In this document: positions 54,427-64,000 of the stretch, in pieces
Layout: every line of letters begins with the position of its first letter
Position numbering within the stretch: the first letter of the stretch is position 1
NCBI GenBank assembly: GCA_928212115.1
Contig: CAKMRJ010000001.1
Coordinates: 363,944,698-364,008,697 of the forward strand
Reading direction: 5' to 3'
Length of the DNA: 64,000 nucleotides
DNA from: Lactuca virosa
Taxonomy: Eukaryota > Streptophyta > Magnoliopsida > Asterales > Asteraceae
Made by a program: the position numbers and the translations under genes
Notes under the pieces: generated by a model
Database searches by the model: none
Told to the model about the DNA's origin: nothing
What the model saw: only the letters and a program-made list of their open reading frames with translations

Positions 54427-56568
54427 TGTAACATCCTGTTTCCTGTCATTTCTTATTTCAGGGCTGTGGGCCGGAAGTCGATTTTGTAAGGGCTTTGGGC
54501 CTTAAGGATGTAATGTTTAAACCTTTTGGAAGGAGGCAATGATGGTTGCGAGATATTAACCTTTGAATTATGTTTCGGGCCGAAGGGTAAAAAAAAGGGA
54601 AAAATCATAGGTCGGGGCCTTGCATGAAATATGGATTTTTGTTCCATAAGTTTTTAGTCCAATATATCTAGATAATATTGTGGGGCTCTTCAATACCTTT
54701 CTGTGGATATAAAGAACGCCAAAATCGAAGTTGAAACGAAGAAGTTATAGCATTTTGAATATGGTCTTGGAGGTTGTAGTACACTTGGCGTACTAGCAGA
54801 TCAGAATACGTATTCAAGAGCATATGATGGGCGTACGCGATCAGATGCCTAACCCTAATTTGAGGGTTTTGAGCCCCATTTTAGTTCCTTAACTCCCCCA
54901 AACCATTTCCATTCTCAGCCTCCACCTCTCCAATACCATCCCTTGAAACCCTCACCCTAGTTTGAGCCTTATGAGCAGAAAAAGACATTTTTGAGTGCTT
55001 TGGAGTGTTCTTGGTGCATCTTGGAGAAGAAGGAGCTCATTGGAGAAGTGTTGGTTGCATTGGAGCTTATAGATCCAGACCTTGTTCACCTTGATCTTTA
55101 TCCTAGAGGTATAAAGCTTGAATCTTGATGATGTATTTGTTAGATCTAGCTAGTTTTTGATGTTATGAGCTTTTGGTCACTTTAATGCATAAAGTTTAAA
55201 TCTTGAAAGTTTGTGACCTTGTTATGGATAAAGTTGGAAACTTGGACTTAAAGGATTCAGTAAGAAAGATTCACTTTTGGTCCTTTTGAAACTTAAAAGA
55301 CTAGATCTTTGTTACTTGGACCATTCTAATGGATAAAATTAGAAACTTTATCCATTATAGAGCTATTAGGAACCATAAAAATGTGATCTTGGTCCTTCTA
55401 ACCCTTCCATGCAAGAGCTATGATGTCTTAATGGATTAATAAGTTAGGGTTTTAACTTTTGGACCTTTTCTAGCCATGGGAAGTCATAAAGGTGGAAACT
55501 TTATGACTTAAGTCGATGTTTTGAGTCTAGATTTGAGCTATGGACAAAAGGCCTTAAGGGATACAATACTTAATGGAATGTTAGGATCAGCCAGAGTACG
55601 CTGGGCGTACCTGGGAGTACGCTTGGCAGATTGGACTTGAATTATGTACATTGGGCGTATGTAGAGTACGCTGCGCGTACGCAACGAGTCTTGGACTTTG
55701 ACTTTCGTTGACCATTGACTTTTGACCAAGTTTGACTTTGGGTCAATCTTTAGGATTTTAGGCTATTGATTAAGATTTTATTTGGTGGTGCTAGTGGATT
55801 CGCGGGTGCAATCAATGCAGAAAAAGGGATCACATCGCATTGTTTCAAAGTTCTTCAATTCAGGTGAGTTTTCCTCACTGTACTCGTGGGTCGAAGACAC
55901 CAATGCCGACCTACTAGGCTGTGTATCTTGGTATAGAGGATGCTGTTATATTGTAGTGATATGTTAGATCTGTGTCCTGGTATATAGGATGTTACTATGC
56001 GGTAGTGATCTATAGATCTTCCTGTTTTTCTAACTGGTTATATGATTATCTGTTTGCTGGATGCATATTATCTGTTATGTATATGTCGACATGGTATGGT
56101 TAGGTTGAGGCAATCCTGCTCTGTGCGGAAGCCAACACACCTAGGAGTAAGCAAAACATTAGCTATGGGCCAGTAAGGTAAACCAGACTTATGCTATGGG
56201 TTCAGGAGGAAGCCAGACATGAGTTGTGGGCCAAAAGGAAATCTAGTCTCAAGTTGTGGGCTCAGGGGTAATGCAGTCTGTTAGCTATGGACCTAGTATG
56301 AATGCTATTATATGTTTGTGTGGTGGTATTTTAGGGGGGAACTCATTCAGTTTCGTGCTTACAGTGTGGTTTCATGTTTTCAGGTACTTCAGATGATCGG
56401 GGCAAGACGAAGGCTTAATCGTGCACATCCTTCAGTTTTTATGAGATTCAATTTTAGGATGCTTTGATTTGTGACTATTGACACTTTAGAAACTATGTTT
56501 GTAAACATTTATGGTTTTAGGTTGTTTTTGAAAAATGAAAATTTTACCGTGTAATTTGGGATGTTACA
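54427..56568 (+). repeat. gypsy D 5' LTR
   Basis: A 2142-bp LTR beginning TGTAACATCCTG and ending GGGATGTTACA. It contains GTACGC/GCGTAC words (54780-54835, 55595-55685), comparable in style to the ACTCGNCGAGT words of the chromovirus, and a loose tandem of about 38 bp units (AGCCAGACATGAGTTGTGGGCC type, 56155-56300) about 300 bp before its end. Confidence 0.85.
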
Positions 56569-56571
56569 AGT

Positions 56572-56585
56572 TGGTATTAGAGTCC
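56572..56585 (+). promoter_or_regulatory. primer-binding site of gypsy D
   Basis: TGGTATTAGAGTCC, three bases after the LTR, is a decayed form of the tRNA-Met primer site TGGTATCAGAGCC. Confidence 0.75.
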
Positions 56586-57504
56586 TGATTTGAGTGAATT
56601 GGATGAGCATTCGTGTGAATCTAGTCTCAAGCTAAGGATCTGTAAAAGTTTTCAAAATTGTTTTAAAAAAATTGTTTCAAAATTGTTTTAAGAATTGTTT
56701 TCAAAGGTAAACAAAAAAGGATGAGATGTGTACGATCAGTCGGAGCAAGAAAGTGTACCCCAAGATACCCACATTGTTACTTGTTTATGATGATTATGAT
56801 AGAACTACATGCTAGTACTAGGCTAGGGATCTTATGGAATTGCATGCTAGATTTGCCTGATGTATGATGCCTGATAGCCTAGAAGAATTTCTTGTATGCT
56901 AGATGAAATTGACATCAAACTGTATTTGCTTAGTGTGTGCATCATAGTTGTACATAACTAAGATTTTATAGCCTGTGAATGTTTGATATAGCCTTATTTC
57001 CTGTTCTTGTATGATAAAGGGCTTAGGTTAGAATTAGGTATTCGACTGTCTATGCAATCTAGCGTTATGTATGATTAGCATGCACAAGTGACTGCAGGGT
57101 TGGTGGAAGTTTTTTGAGTGAGTACAGTTTATAGCATGTTGATGTGAGTTAACTATCAAATGAATATGTTAAATTACATGCTGCAAAGGTTACATAATTT
57201 TAGAATGATTGATTCGGCCCTATTGCGCAACTCTTGTCCGAGTCTAATCGTTGTAGGGTGGGATCTTTCAGTCGAAGAATTATTTAAGTTTTGTCACATG
57301 TAAATGTACTTATGAAGTAGTTAGCTAACATTAATATGGGTTTTTAAGCAGCTGATTGTAGGGTGAGGTGGGGTCCTAGGAGAGCCTATGAAATTCTTTA
57401 GCACGATTACTACACTGTTCAATAGGTATTGGGGGTATTATTATGAGTAGGTGACTTAGAGGACTCGAGATTGACTCTTGAGGAAAGTATAGATAGGTGT
57501 GGAA

Positions 57505-57527
57505 GGTAGTATTGGGCCCGTACTACC
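57505..57527 (+). promoter_or_regulatory. leader hairpin of gypsy D
   Basis: Arms GGTAGTA and TACTACC pair perfectly over seven bases around TTGGGCCCG, with a GGGCCC palindrome in the loop. Flanks AGGTGTGGAAGG and GGAAGCACATGATCC match the chromovirus leader. Confidence 0.6.
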
Positions 57528-57976
57528 GGAAGCACATGATCCATATTTGGATCAAGGGAAGTCACGATGATTTCTAAGGAGCTGGTTGAGGATGAGTTTG
57601 GTGATTGTTTGGGCTTTAGTGGCCATGTCAGTTTGGGTTGAATGGTGCAGACCTAAGTGAGTTAGTTGATTTGAGGCATCGAGAGCCTTGCCCGGTGGTA
57701 GTGCCAGTTTAGTCGCAGGAATCAAGAGCGAAACGATTGTTATGATCAGCTCGAGGATTGCAACCGGAGGCTGAGTGTTTGGCAGATGGATCGGGATGTC
57801 ACTATCTTCGGCAGGGGTTTCTTCTTCCAGCCTTCCATGTTCAGAGGAGAGAGAAAGAAGACATGTGATCTTCAGAGTTGGGATATAGACCTAGCATGAG
57901 GCTATATGACTGCGTTTTTTTGTCGGCAGTGTGGGAATGCACAAGAGGATTTTTGGGGATTGGTTGACATAATATG
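57528..57976 (+). pseudogene. gypsy D gag remains
   Basis: The position after the hairpin and scattered similarity (GGATCAAGGGAAGTCAC as in element C) mark this as the gag start, but no frame of useful length remains. It is cut by the solo LTR at 57977. Confidence 0.5.
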
Positions 57977-60348
57977 TGTCACACCCCCGAACCAGACGGC
58001 GGAAACGTCCGGGGGCTTGGGTGACTTCTTTCTTGTAGTATCATCACAGAGTATATAATTGAAACATAACATCATCATCATCACACATGTAATATTACAA
58101 CTGTCGTTGGTTTACATCAAATATTATATTTCAATATTACATGCCAAAATATTCAAAGTATGATGAAACAAAACATAACAAAATGTCCATGAATTCTTTC
58201 TGTCAAACCTTCTCAACGGTTTCCTGAGAATACAAGTTAATTTAAAAAGGTCAACATAAAAATGTTGGTGAGTCCATAAGCATGTTTGAGAAAATGTTTT
58301 GTATTACTTTGTAAACACCAGAAAATCCGATATTTTCTGAAAAACAGTTTGATATGTTTGTGTCCGATCTTGTATTAATACATGCGTGTTAATGCTTGTG
58401 AGAGTATAAAGAGAATGAACCCAGACAACCCGATGTTGTCTGCCTATGAGAATGCTGGAATCTCAACACCCGAGGTTGAGTACCAGCACAGGTATTTTAC
58501 CGTGTTATCAATCACAAAGATGGTTTCCCGTAAATTTTATAACGTTAATTCCTCTAAGTGAGTCGTTATAACCATACTAGATAATGACAATTTCACCTGT
58601 CTTGACGTTTTTCGGACGCCGACGGAATAATGTAAGGTTTTTGTCACCCTAGACTGGCCTAGTCTAACTGTAGCGAACAACTCAGGTGTGGGGTGTCACC
58701 CCCGTATAGATCTATACACAAACTTCAGCTCTCCCTCCAGGAGACTCTGGTTATAACTATAGGCTACAATTGTACACTCAATAGGTGTCAACCGACACGT
58801 CTCACTAGATCCTTAATCGAATTTAAACGAAAAAGAAAAACATATAAAGTATATTCCAGGCCCAATAAACATGAAGTTGACAACTAAGGCCCACTAAGCA
58901 TGTAAATTATTTCCAGGCTCAAAAGGAATGAGAATATATATATCCCGGACCCAATATACATGAAAAAGGACAACTAAGGCCCATTTAACATGTATATTAT
59001 TTCCAGGCCCCATAAGGACGTGAATACCGAAGTCGATCTGTCGTTTGTTACGTTGGTTGTTTAAGCTATGTTGTTTACCAAAGTGACATAAAAAGCTAAT
59101 CTTTTTGTAAAAGGTCATTTTTGGTCCTAGAAACCATAAATTTACAATTGTGGCACATTTTTGGTAAAAATGACAATTTAGGTCCTTTAAGGACAAAATT
59201 TGCATTTAAGGCTAGTTTTAAGTAGAAATAACATTTTTAACTCACTTTTGTCAAAAATATCATTTTTGGCTTGGTTTTATGAAAATGTGCATTTTCGGCC
59301 CATTTATAAATAAATTCATCTTTCTGGCCCAAGTTTTAATAAATTTATATTTTTCGTTCCTCTTATAAAAAATTTACATTTTTCGCACAACTTTGTTGAA
59401 AATGACATTTAAGCCCACAAAAGTCCAAAAATTTACAAACTTGGCCCAAAAACTCGTAAAACGCCCAAAAGAAGCCCATTTATGAACTTTTACACTTCTA
59501 GCCCTTTTTAAGATCACAAATATCAAAAAGATTCATATTTATCAAAATACATTCCTTTTGGTCCCTTAAAAACCGTGAGCTACATAAAATACCCCATTTT
59601 TGGTTATTTTGTCACTTTTGGCCCTCTTATGCAATTTTCTTAGTTTTAAGTAACTTTGATGTATTTTAAAACCTTTTCTTTGCATAATAAGTTAAAATAA
59701 GTGTTATGTTCTACAAATATCATCACATTTTAGTAGATCTTCAAGTTCATGGAGTTTAGAACACATAATCACACATATATCATGAAAAACACACAAAATC
59801 ATGTATACACACATAGATCTACACAAAACAACTTGTATTCTCCCCCAAAACATAGTAAAAACCGAAAATAGGGGGTATGAACTCACTTTGCTTTGGAGAT
59901 TTCGGCTGTGATGAAGAAAATGAAGAGATCTCGGCCTTTAGCAAGCTTTCTTGAGTGAATTTCGAACTTAAGATGGATCTATGGGCATGGATCACGAAAG
60001 GATGTGTTAAGGAGTGAAGATTATCATAAAATGAAGTTAATCTTCACACTTAGAGAGTAGCTTACCAAATGAGTGGACCTTTGGATGAAATGCTCTTGGA
60101 TTTGCACTTAGCTCACACGAAAATCTTGGGAGGTTTCTTTGAGAGTTCTTAGAGAGAGTTTTGATGTATTTGGAATGAAAGAGGATGAGAGTGGTGGTGT
60201 GAGCCTTGGGCCGAGAATAGGAGAAGAAGAAGAAAGAGGGTGATTAGACATGGGGTTATTACATAGAGGATTAGTGTTTTGTTTGGATAATTAGCCTAGA
60301 TATCCTCCAAATAAACATGAGGTGTCTCCTTAACATTATTCCCTCTTT

Positions 60349-60422
<74 letters not shown>

Positions 60423-60975
60423 CTGTGGGCCGTGAATGAGGAGGAATAAGTGAAAGAAAAGAATGTTTTGGGCTTATAATGAACATATTCGAAATTATAG
60501 GCCTCAATATGAAGGTTCTCGGCCCATTGGGCCCTTCTTATGGGTTCACGACCCAATGGTGGTGAAGGGATGGGGTTTACGGCCCAATTACAATGAAAAG
60601 ATGGGTTTACGGCCCATCATGGTTCAATAGAGTGGTTCACGGCCCAATGCTATGGTTTGACGAATGTGGGTCCAATTAGAGCCCAAATGGGATTCTTTGG
60701 CCCAAAATCATCAAATGAAAGGTTTACTGGCCCATTAGGCCCAATAAGAGGATCCTGGTCCATACTGAGTTTGAACCAGGACATTAGGGTTTCAATCTCA
60801 AATTTGAGTATCTGAGATGTTTTAAATTAGGTTTTGGACTTCACTAAGGAGTTTTGATTCAAATGGATGTTTTTGATTGAGCATAGTACATGATGTCCAC
60901 TTAGACTATAAGTTTTACAAGAGTTGATGTTTACATGAAAACAAAATTTCCTAGCTAAAAATGCTAGTTGTGACA
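57977..60975 (-). repeat. solo LTR, 2999 bp, with ATATG duplication
   Basis: The sequence starts TGTCACACCCCCGAACC and ends CTAGTTGTGACA, so both ends are TGTCACA/TGTGACA. Perfect 5-bp copies ATATG lie at 57972-57976 and 60976-60980. There is no primer site, gag or pol inside. The end that reads GGGGGTGTGACA on the minus strand is the usual 3' end of a common Asteraceae gypsy LTR, so the orientation is minus. It contains (CT)n and (TA)n runs at 60348-60420 and repeated TTACGGCCCA words (60550-60640). Confidence 0.85.
60348..60420. repeat. (CT)n(TA)n microsatellite
   Basis: About ten CT units followed by about 27 AT units within the solo LTR. Tyr/Ile-repeat frames here are artefacts. Confidence 0.9.
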
Positions 60976-60980
60976 ATATG

Positions 60981-63620
60981 TGATCAAGGGTTTATTTTCT
61001 TTCGATATAGGCAGGTCAGGTACCGGACTGATGGTTGGGGAATAGTGGATGAGGTAAGTGGTAATCCATTTGTTTCGGGATAGAAAATCGGTGCTATGAA
61101 TGGACTTTCATAATTATTGCTTGTGCGTCTGTTCGAGGTTCTTAATGTTAACGGTGGTTATGATTGGAAATTTCTAAGGTCTTTATCTGAGATTCATAAT
61201 CTCTTAGGCTTTTCTTGGTCCTTATCTGAAAGATCATCTTGTGTGTGTTATATATTTCAAGAGTCAGGGATGGTTTGTATCGGTTTGAGATATGGTTTGG
61301 TTGCAACATCAGTGGGTGATAGTTTGAACCCTAAGTCGGGGAGAACTAGGTATTCTGCTTGGAGGATCATCGATCTGTTCGAGTTTGTGGTGTCGGAAGA
61401 ATGGTTCATAGGGGTCTGCGGTGCGGGTATGCGAGATTTCAGTAAAAGATTTGGTCAAGTCAGGGGTGTAGAGAAAGTGGTTATCGGATGTATGTATTCA
61501 GGAAATACACGAGTTGTCTCGCAGTAGGAAGTAGTTGGTCAAGGAGATCGTTTTAGCCATTGGTTCCTTTTGGGATGCTAATGAATATATGAGGAGGCGC
61601 TAGGATCGCTCAAGTTGAGTATTGATTGTTGACGGATTTATCAGCTCGTTGTATGGATTGCTATTTATAGTCTAGATTGGGCAATTTTCGATCAGTAAAT
61701 CAGTTTCAGAGATGGGTATGTTCAGCTCCACGTGGGTTTTGGTTCATTGGATTAGGTGTCAATGCATTCTCGATCATTGGTCATTTCGTTCATCATCAAA
61801 GCGGAGATTCTTTGGAAGTTTTGAGCTGTATCAATTGAAGTTCAATGGATTCATCAACCTATCGTCAAGTTCGGCTTGAGTTTGGAGATGTCATGGGGGC
61901 GTTGAGGGGGGGGGGGGGGGGGGGGCAAAGTGGGCAGTTTCACATGACCTAATTTTTTTTGATTATATATTTTTGTTTAAAAATAAAAAATTATAATAAA
62001 GATAAGGGCCCTTTTGTTTCTTGTTCGTCCTGGGCCTCTGAGAATATTTAATTTTTCAGGACCGGCCCTAGGAGATGTCCTTGGTTATTCGAAGTCTAGA
62101 ATTTGGGACAATGTTGTTCAGTTTTCCAGACGGGACATTAGATCTCTGTAGAATCAAATTTTTGGCATGTCATGATGGCAGGGTTGGTATTTGGATGGAT
62201 CTGACCAGAGTTTTAGCAACATTTCTGGATAAATTTAAAAGTTTTATCAAGATACTTACCTATTGATGGGGCTTGTTTAGTCTCAATTAAGGTATGGGAT
62301 CTTGTTTTGATTGTTAATGAGGAGGTTTTTTTGTTGATGATTGAGGTTCGTCATTTCGTTAGATCTCTAGTACTTCACTCTGTGGGTAAGGTTATGGGTT
62401 CCCTTAAGGGTGTGTATTGTGGTAAGTTCATTATATATTGGTGTGAGTGGTGTATGTGGGCTGGACAAGATAACAATGGAGCACTTGGTTCGAATTATAT
62501 GCATGGTTCTTATTTAGGTTATAGCCTTTGAATTAGAACAAGAGTATGATCGTCTATCCCAGTCTCGGGTCGTGTGTGACCATGTTTTCATCGGATTTTG
62601 TGTTGGTAGCAACATGTAATGTGAAAGGAATTGTGCGTGGTAAAAGAGTATGGCATTGTTGTGTTCGGTTAGCGTTGCAAGGGACGTTGATTGGGTTCCT
62701 ACATGGCGGTGGAATGAGGTTGAGCATCTTTAGGCCCACGTGGTGCTGGTCGTGAGTTTTCAGGCGAGTGATGGAATGACAACAAGATCAGTTTGATAAC
62801 GAAAGCATTCTAGACATGGGATGAGGGTCGGAAAGGGCATTCCAGACTCATGCTGTGGGATCGTAGGCAATCCAAACTTATGCTGAGGACCTTGTAAGGG
62901 TATTCCAGACATAGGTTGTGGGCTGAGTGACCATGGTTGTTTATTTTTTCCGCGTGTGGTACTTTGAGTGTTAGTGCATTGTTGGAAGTCGGGAGACTTA
63001 CTGACCAATTGATTTGGATCATGTTGGTAGTTAAAGGTTGTTGGGAGTAATAGTTGTACGTCATAAGTCCCTCTCGGAGTGTTTGCATTATGAACCCCAT
63101 TTTCTTGTGGGCTGTTTAATAGGAGTTTTGTTACAAAGGTTGGGTATCATTTATGGAATATCGAGTCATGAAGTTCGTTGTAGATATCTCAAGTGTTTTG
63201 TTAGCTGGATGTACACCTGATCTGATGGGGGATTTTGATGCAACATGCTAATTCTTGGATTGACCATCCTTATGCACCTTGTTACCATGAATTCCTCACC
63301 AAGTTACCTCAGACGACTAAAGGATTTGATGCAATTTGGGTTATAGTGGATCGGGGGTGATTCCGAGTGTTGTCAGTGGATAACTGGGCTGGGATGTCGG
63401 AGCCGAGTAGGAGTGTGGTCTAGTTTAGTATATGATAAGTCATTTTTCGTTGCGATGGTGCACTTAGGTGCGGATTAGCATGACGACGTCTAACCGAGAA
63501 GGTTTTGTTCCAATCAAGTCTGCGGGTTTTCGAACAACTTAGTTGTTGTGAGGGGTTGCATCATGTAGTGGAAGCGAGAGCTGATTTCGAGGACAAAATC
63601 TAATTTAACCGGGGGAGAAT
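60981..63620 (+). pseudogene. gypsy D pol remains
   Basis: Most of this stretch no longer codes. A piece near 61320-61360 (AACCCTAAGTCGGGGAGAACTAG) matches the protease region of C and the chromovirus, and 63275-63360 reads as the integrase core start (KLPQTTKGFDAIWVIVD). A 136-codon frame at 61117-61527 has no recognised domain. The purine tract CCGGGGGAGAAT (63609-63620) precedes the 3' LTR. A block at 62815-62930 looks like the LTR minisatellite (TCCAGAC..ATG.TGTGGG), out of place. Confidence 0.6.
61893..62071. mobile_element. small hAT-like insertion
   Basis: An insert of about 180 bp lies between two copies of GAGATGTC (61885-61892 and 62072-62079), an 8-bp duplication as in hAT elements. 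Its ends ATGGGGGCG and CCGGCCCTAG are imperfectly complementary. A G run of about 21 bases (about 61906-61925) lies at its left end. Confidence 0.6.
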
Positions 63621-64000
63621 TGTAACATCCTTTTTCCTGTCATTTCTTATTTCAGGTTTGTGGTCCGGAAGTTGATGTTGTGAAGGCTTTAGGCCTTAAT
63701 GAGGTAATGTTTAAACCTTTTGGAAGGAGGCAATGATGGTTGCGAGATCTGAGCCTTTGAATTGTGTTTCGGGCCGAAGGGTAAAGAAAAAGAAGGGAAA
63801 AATCATAGGCCGGAGTCTTGCATGAAATATGGATTTTTTTTCGACAAGTTTTTAGTCCAACATATCTAGATAATATTGTGGGGCTCTTCAATGCCTTTCC
63901 GTGGATATAAAGAACGCCAAAATTGAAGTTGAAACAAAGAAGTTATAGCAGTTTGAATATAGTGTTGGACGTTGTAGTACGCTGGGCGTACTCGATGTAC
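63621..64000 (+). repeat. gypsy D 3' LTR, start
   Basis: It begins TGTAACATCCTTTTTCCTGTC directly after the purine tract and matches 54427 onwards with many substitutions. It includes the GTACGCTGGGCGTAC word near 63977-63991. The rest is outside the window. Confidence 0.88.

Larger units (their letters stand above)
54427..64000 (+). mobile_element. Ty3/gypsy element D, old, cut by the window end
   Basis: The element has a 5' LTR (54427-56568), primer site, leader with hairpin, decayed gag and pol, a purine tract CCGGGGGAGAAT and a 3' LTR from 63621 to the window edge. It is interrupted by a solo LTR (57977-60975) and a small hAT-like insertion (about 61893-62071). In the 140 bases compared, the two LTR starts differ at roughly one base in ten, so it is old. 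Leader similarity groups it with element C. Confidence 0.85.

Noticed and set aside
61117..61527. 136-codon frame in element D
   Set aside because: It lies in decayed pol, contains a shifted protease piece and shows no intact domain.

Overview
The window is nuclear DNA of a flowering plant. Intergenic DNA is AT-rich, most of the sequence is nested LTR retrotransposons, and the host genes include a plastid-targeted riboflavin synthase and a callose synthase of the CALS12/GSL5 (PMR4) type. LTRs carrying repeated ACTCGNCGAGT words, and the retroelement families present, suggest Asteraceae, probably Lactuca; that assignment is inference.

Layout. 1-24.7 kb is a nest of retrotransposons. The oldest is a decayed Ty3/gypsy element (C, 19832-24680). 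Two Ty1/copia elements appear to have entered its LTR side by side, tail to tail and 27 bp apart (A on +, cut by the window edge; B on -). A chromodomain-bearing Ty3/gypsy element in a partial tandem arrangement (end fragment - LTR - internal - LTR, 10440-19565) sits inside the 5' LTR of copia B. 24.9-31.2 kb is low-complexity DNA with a TA-flanked foldback element, a Harbinger/Tourist-like element, a gag relic and Helitron-type ends.

31.5-51.0 kb holds the host genes: riboflavin synthase (31734-32522, +), callose synthase (37227-42497, +, with two compensating single-base frameshifts) and a small 65-residue protein gene (50706-50903, -). Between them lie a LINE 3' end (35.4-36.5 kb), a hAT-type MITE (44.0-44.8 kb) and a 4.3 kb transposon-like element flanked by TA repeats (45736-50041). 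The latter carries decayed pieces of at least three host genes (CW zinc finger, BIG-type ARF-GEF, U-box/ARM) and a 420-bp field of palindromic 11-bp units.

51.7-53.8 kb is a non-LTR reverse transcriptase on the - strand whose C-terminus looks like a CCHC plus restriction-like endonuclease module. 54.4 kb to the end is another old Ty3/gypsy element (D) related to C. It is interrupted by a 2999-bp solo LTR with a clean ATATG duplication and by a small hAT-like insertion; its 3' LTR runs off the window.

The most interesting signals are: (1) a 65-69 nt spliceosomal-type intron between gag and protease in two diverged gypsy elements, which in the younger one would make splicing decide between Gag and Gag-Pol; (2) a hairpin with a palindromic GGGCCC loop upstream of gag in three gypsy elements, resembling a retroviral dimerisation site; (3) the multi-gene capture inside the TA-flanked element; (4) the plant reverse transcriptase with restriction-like endonuclease motifs. 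No rRNA, tRNA or CRISPR array was seen.
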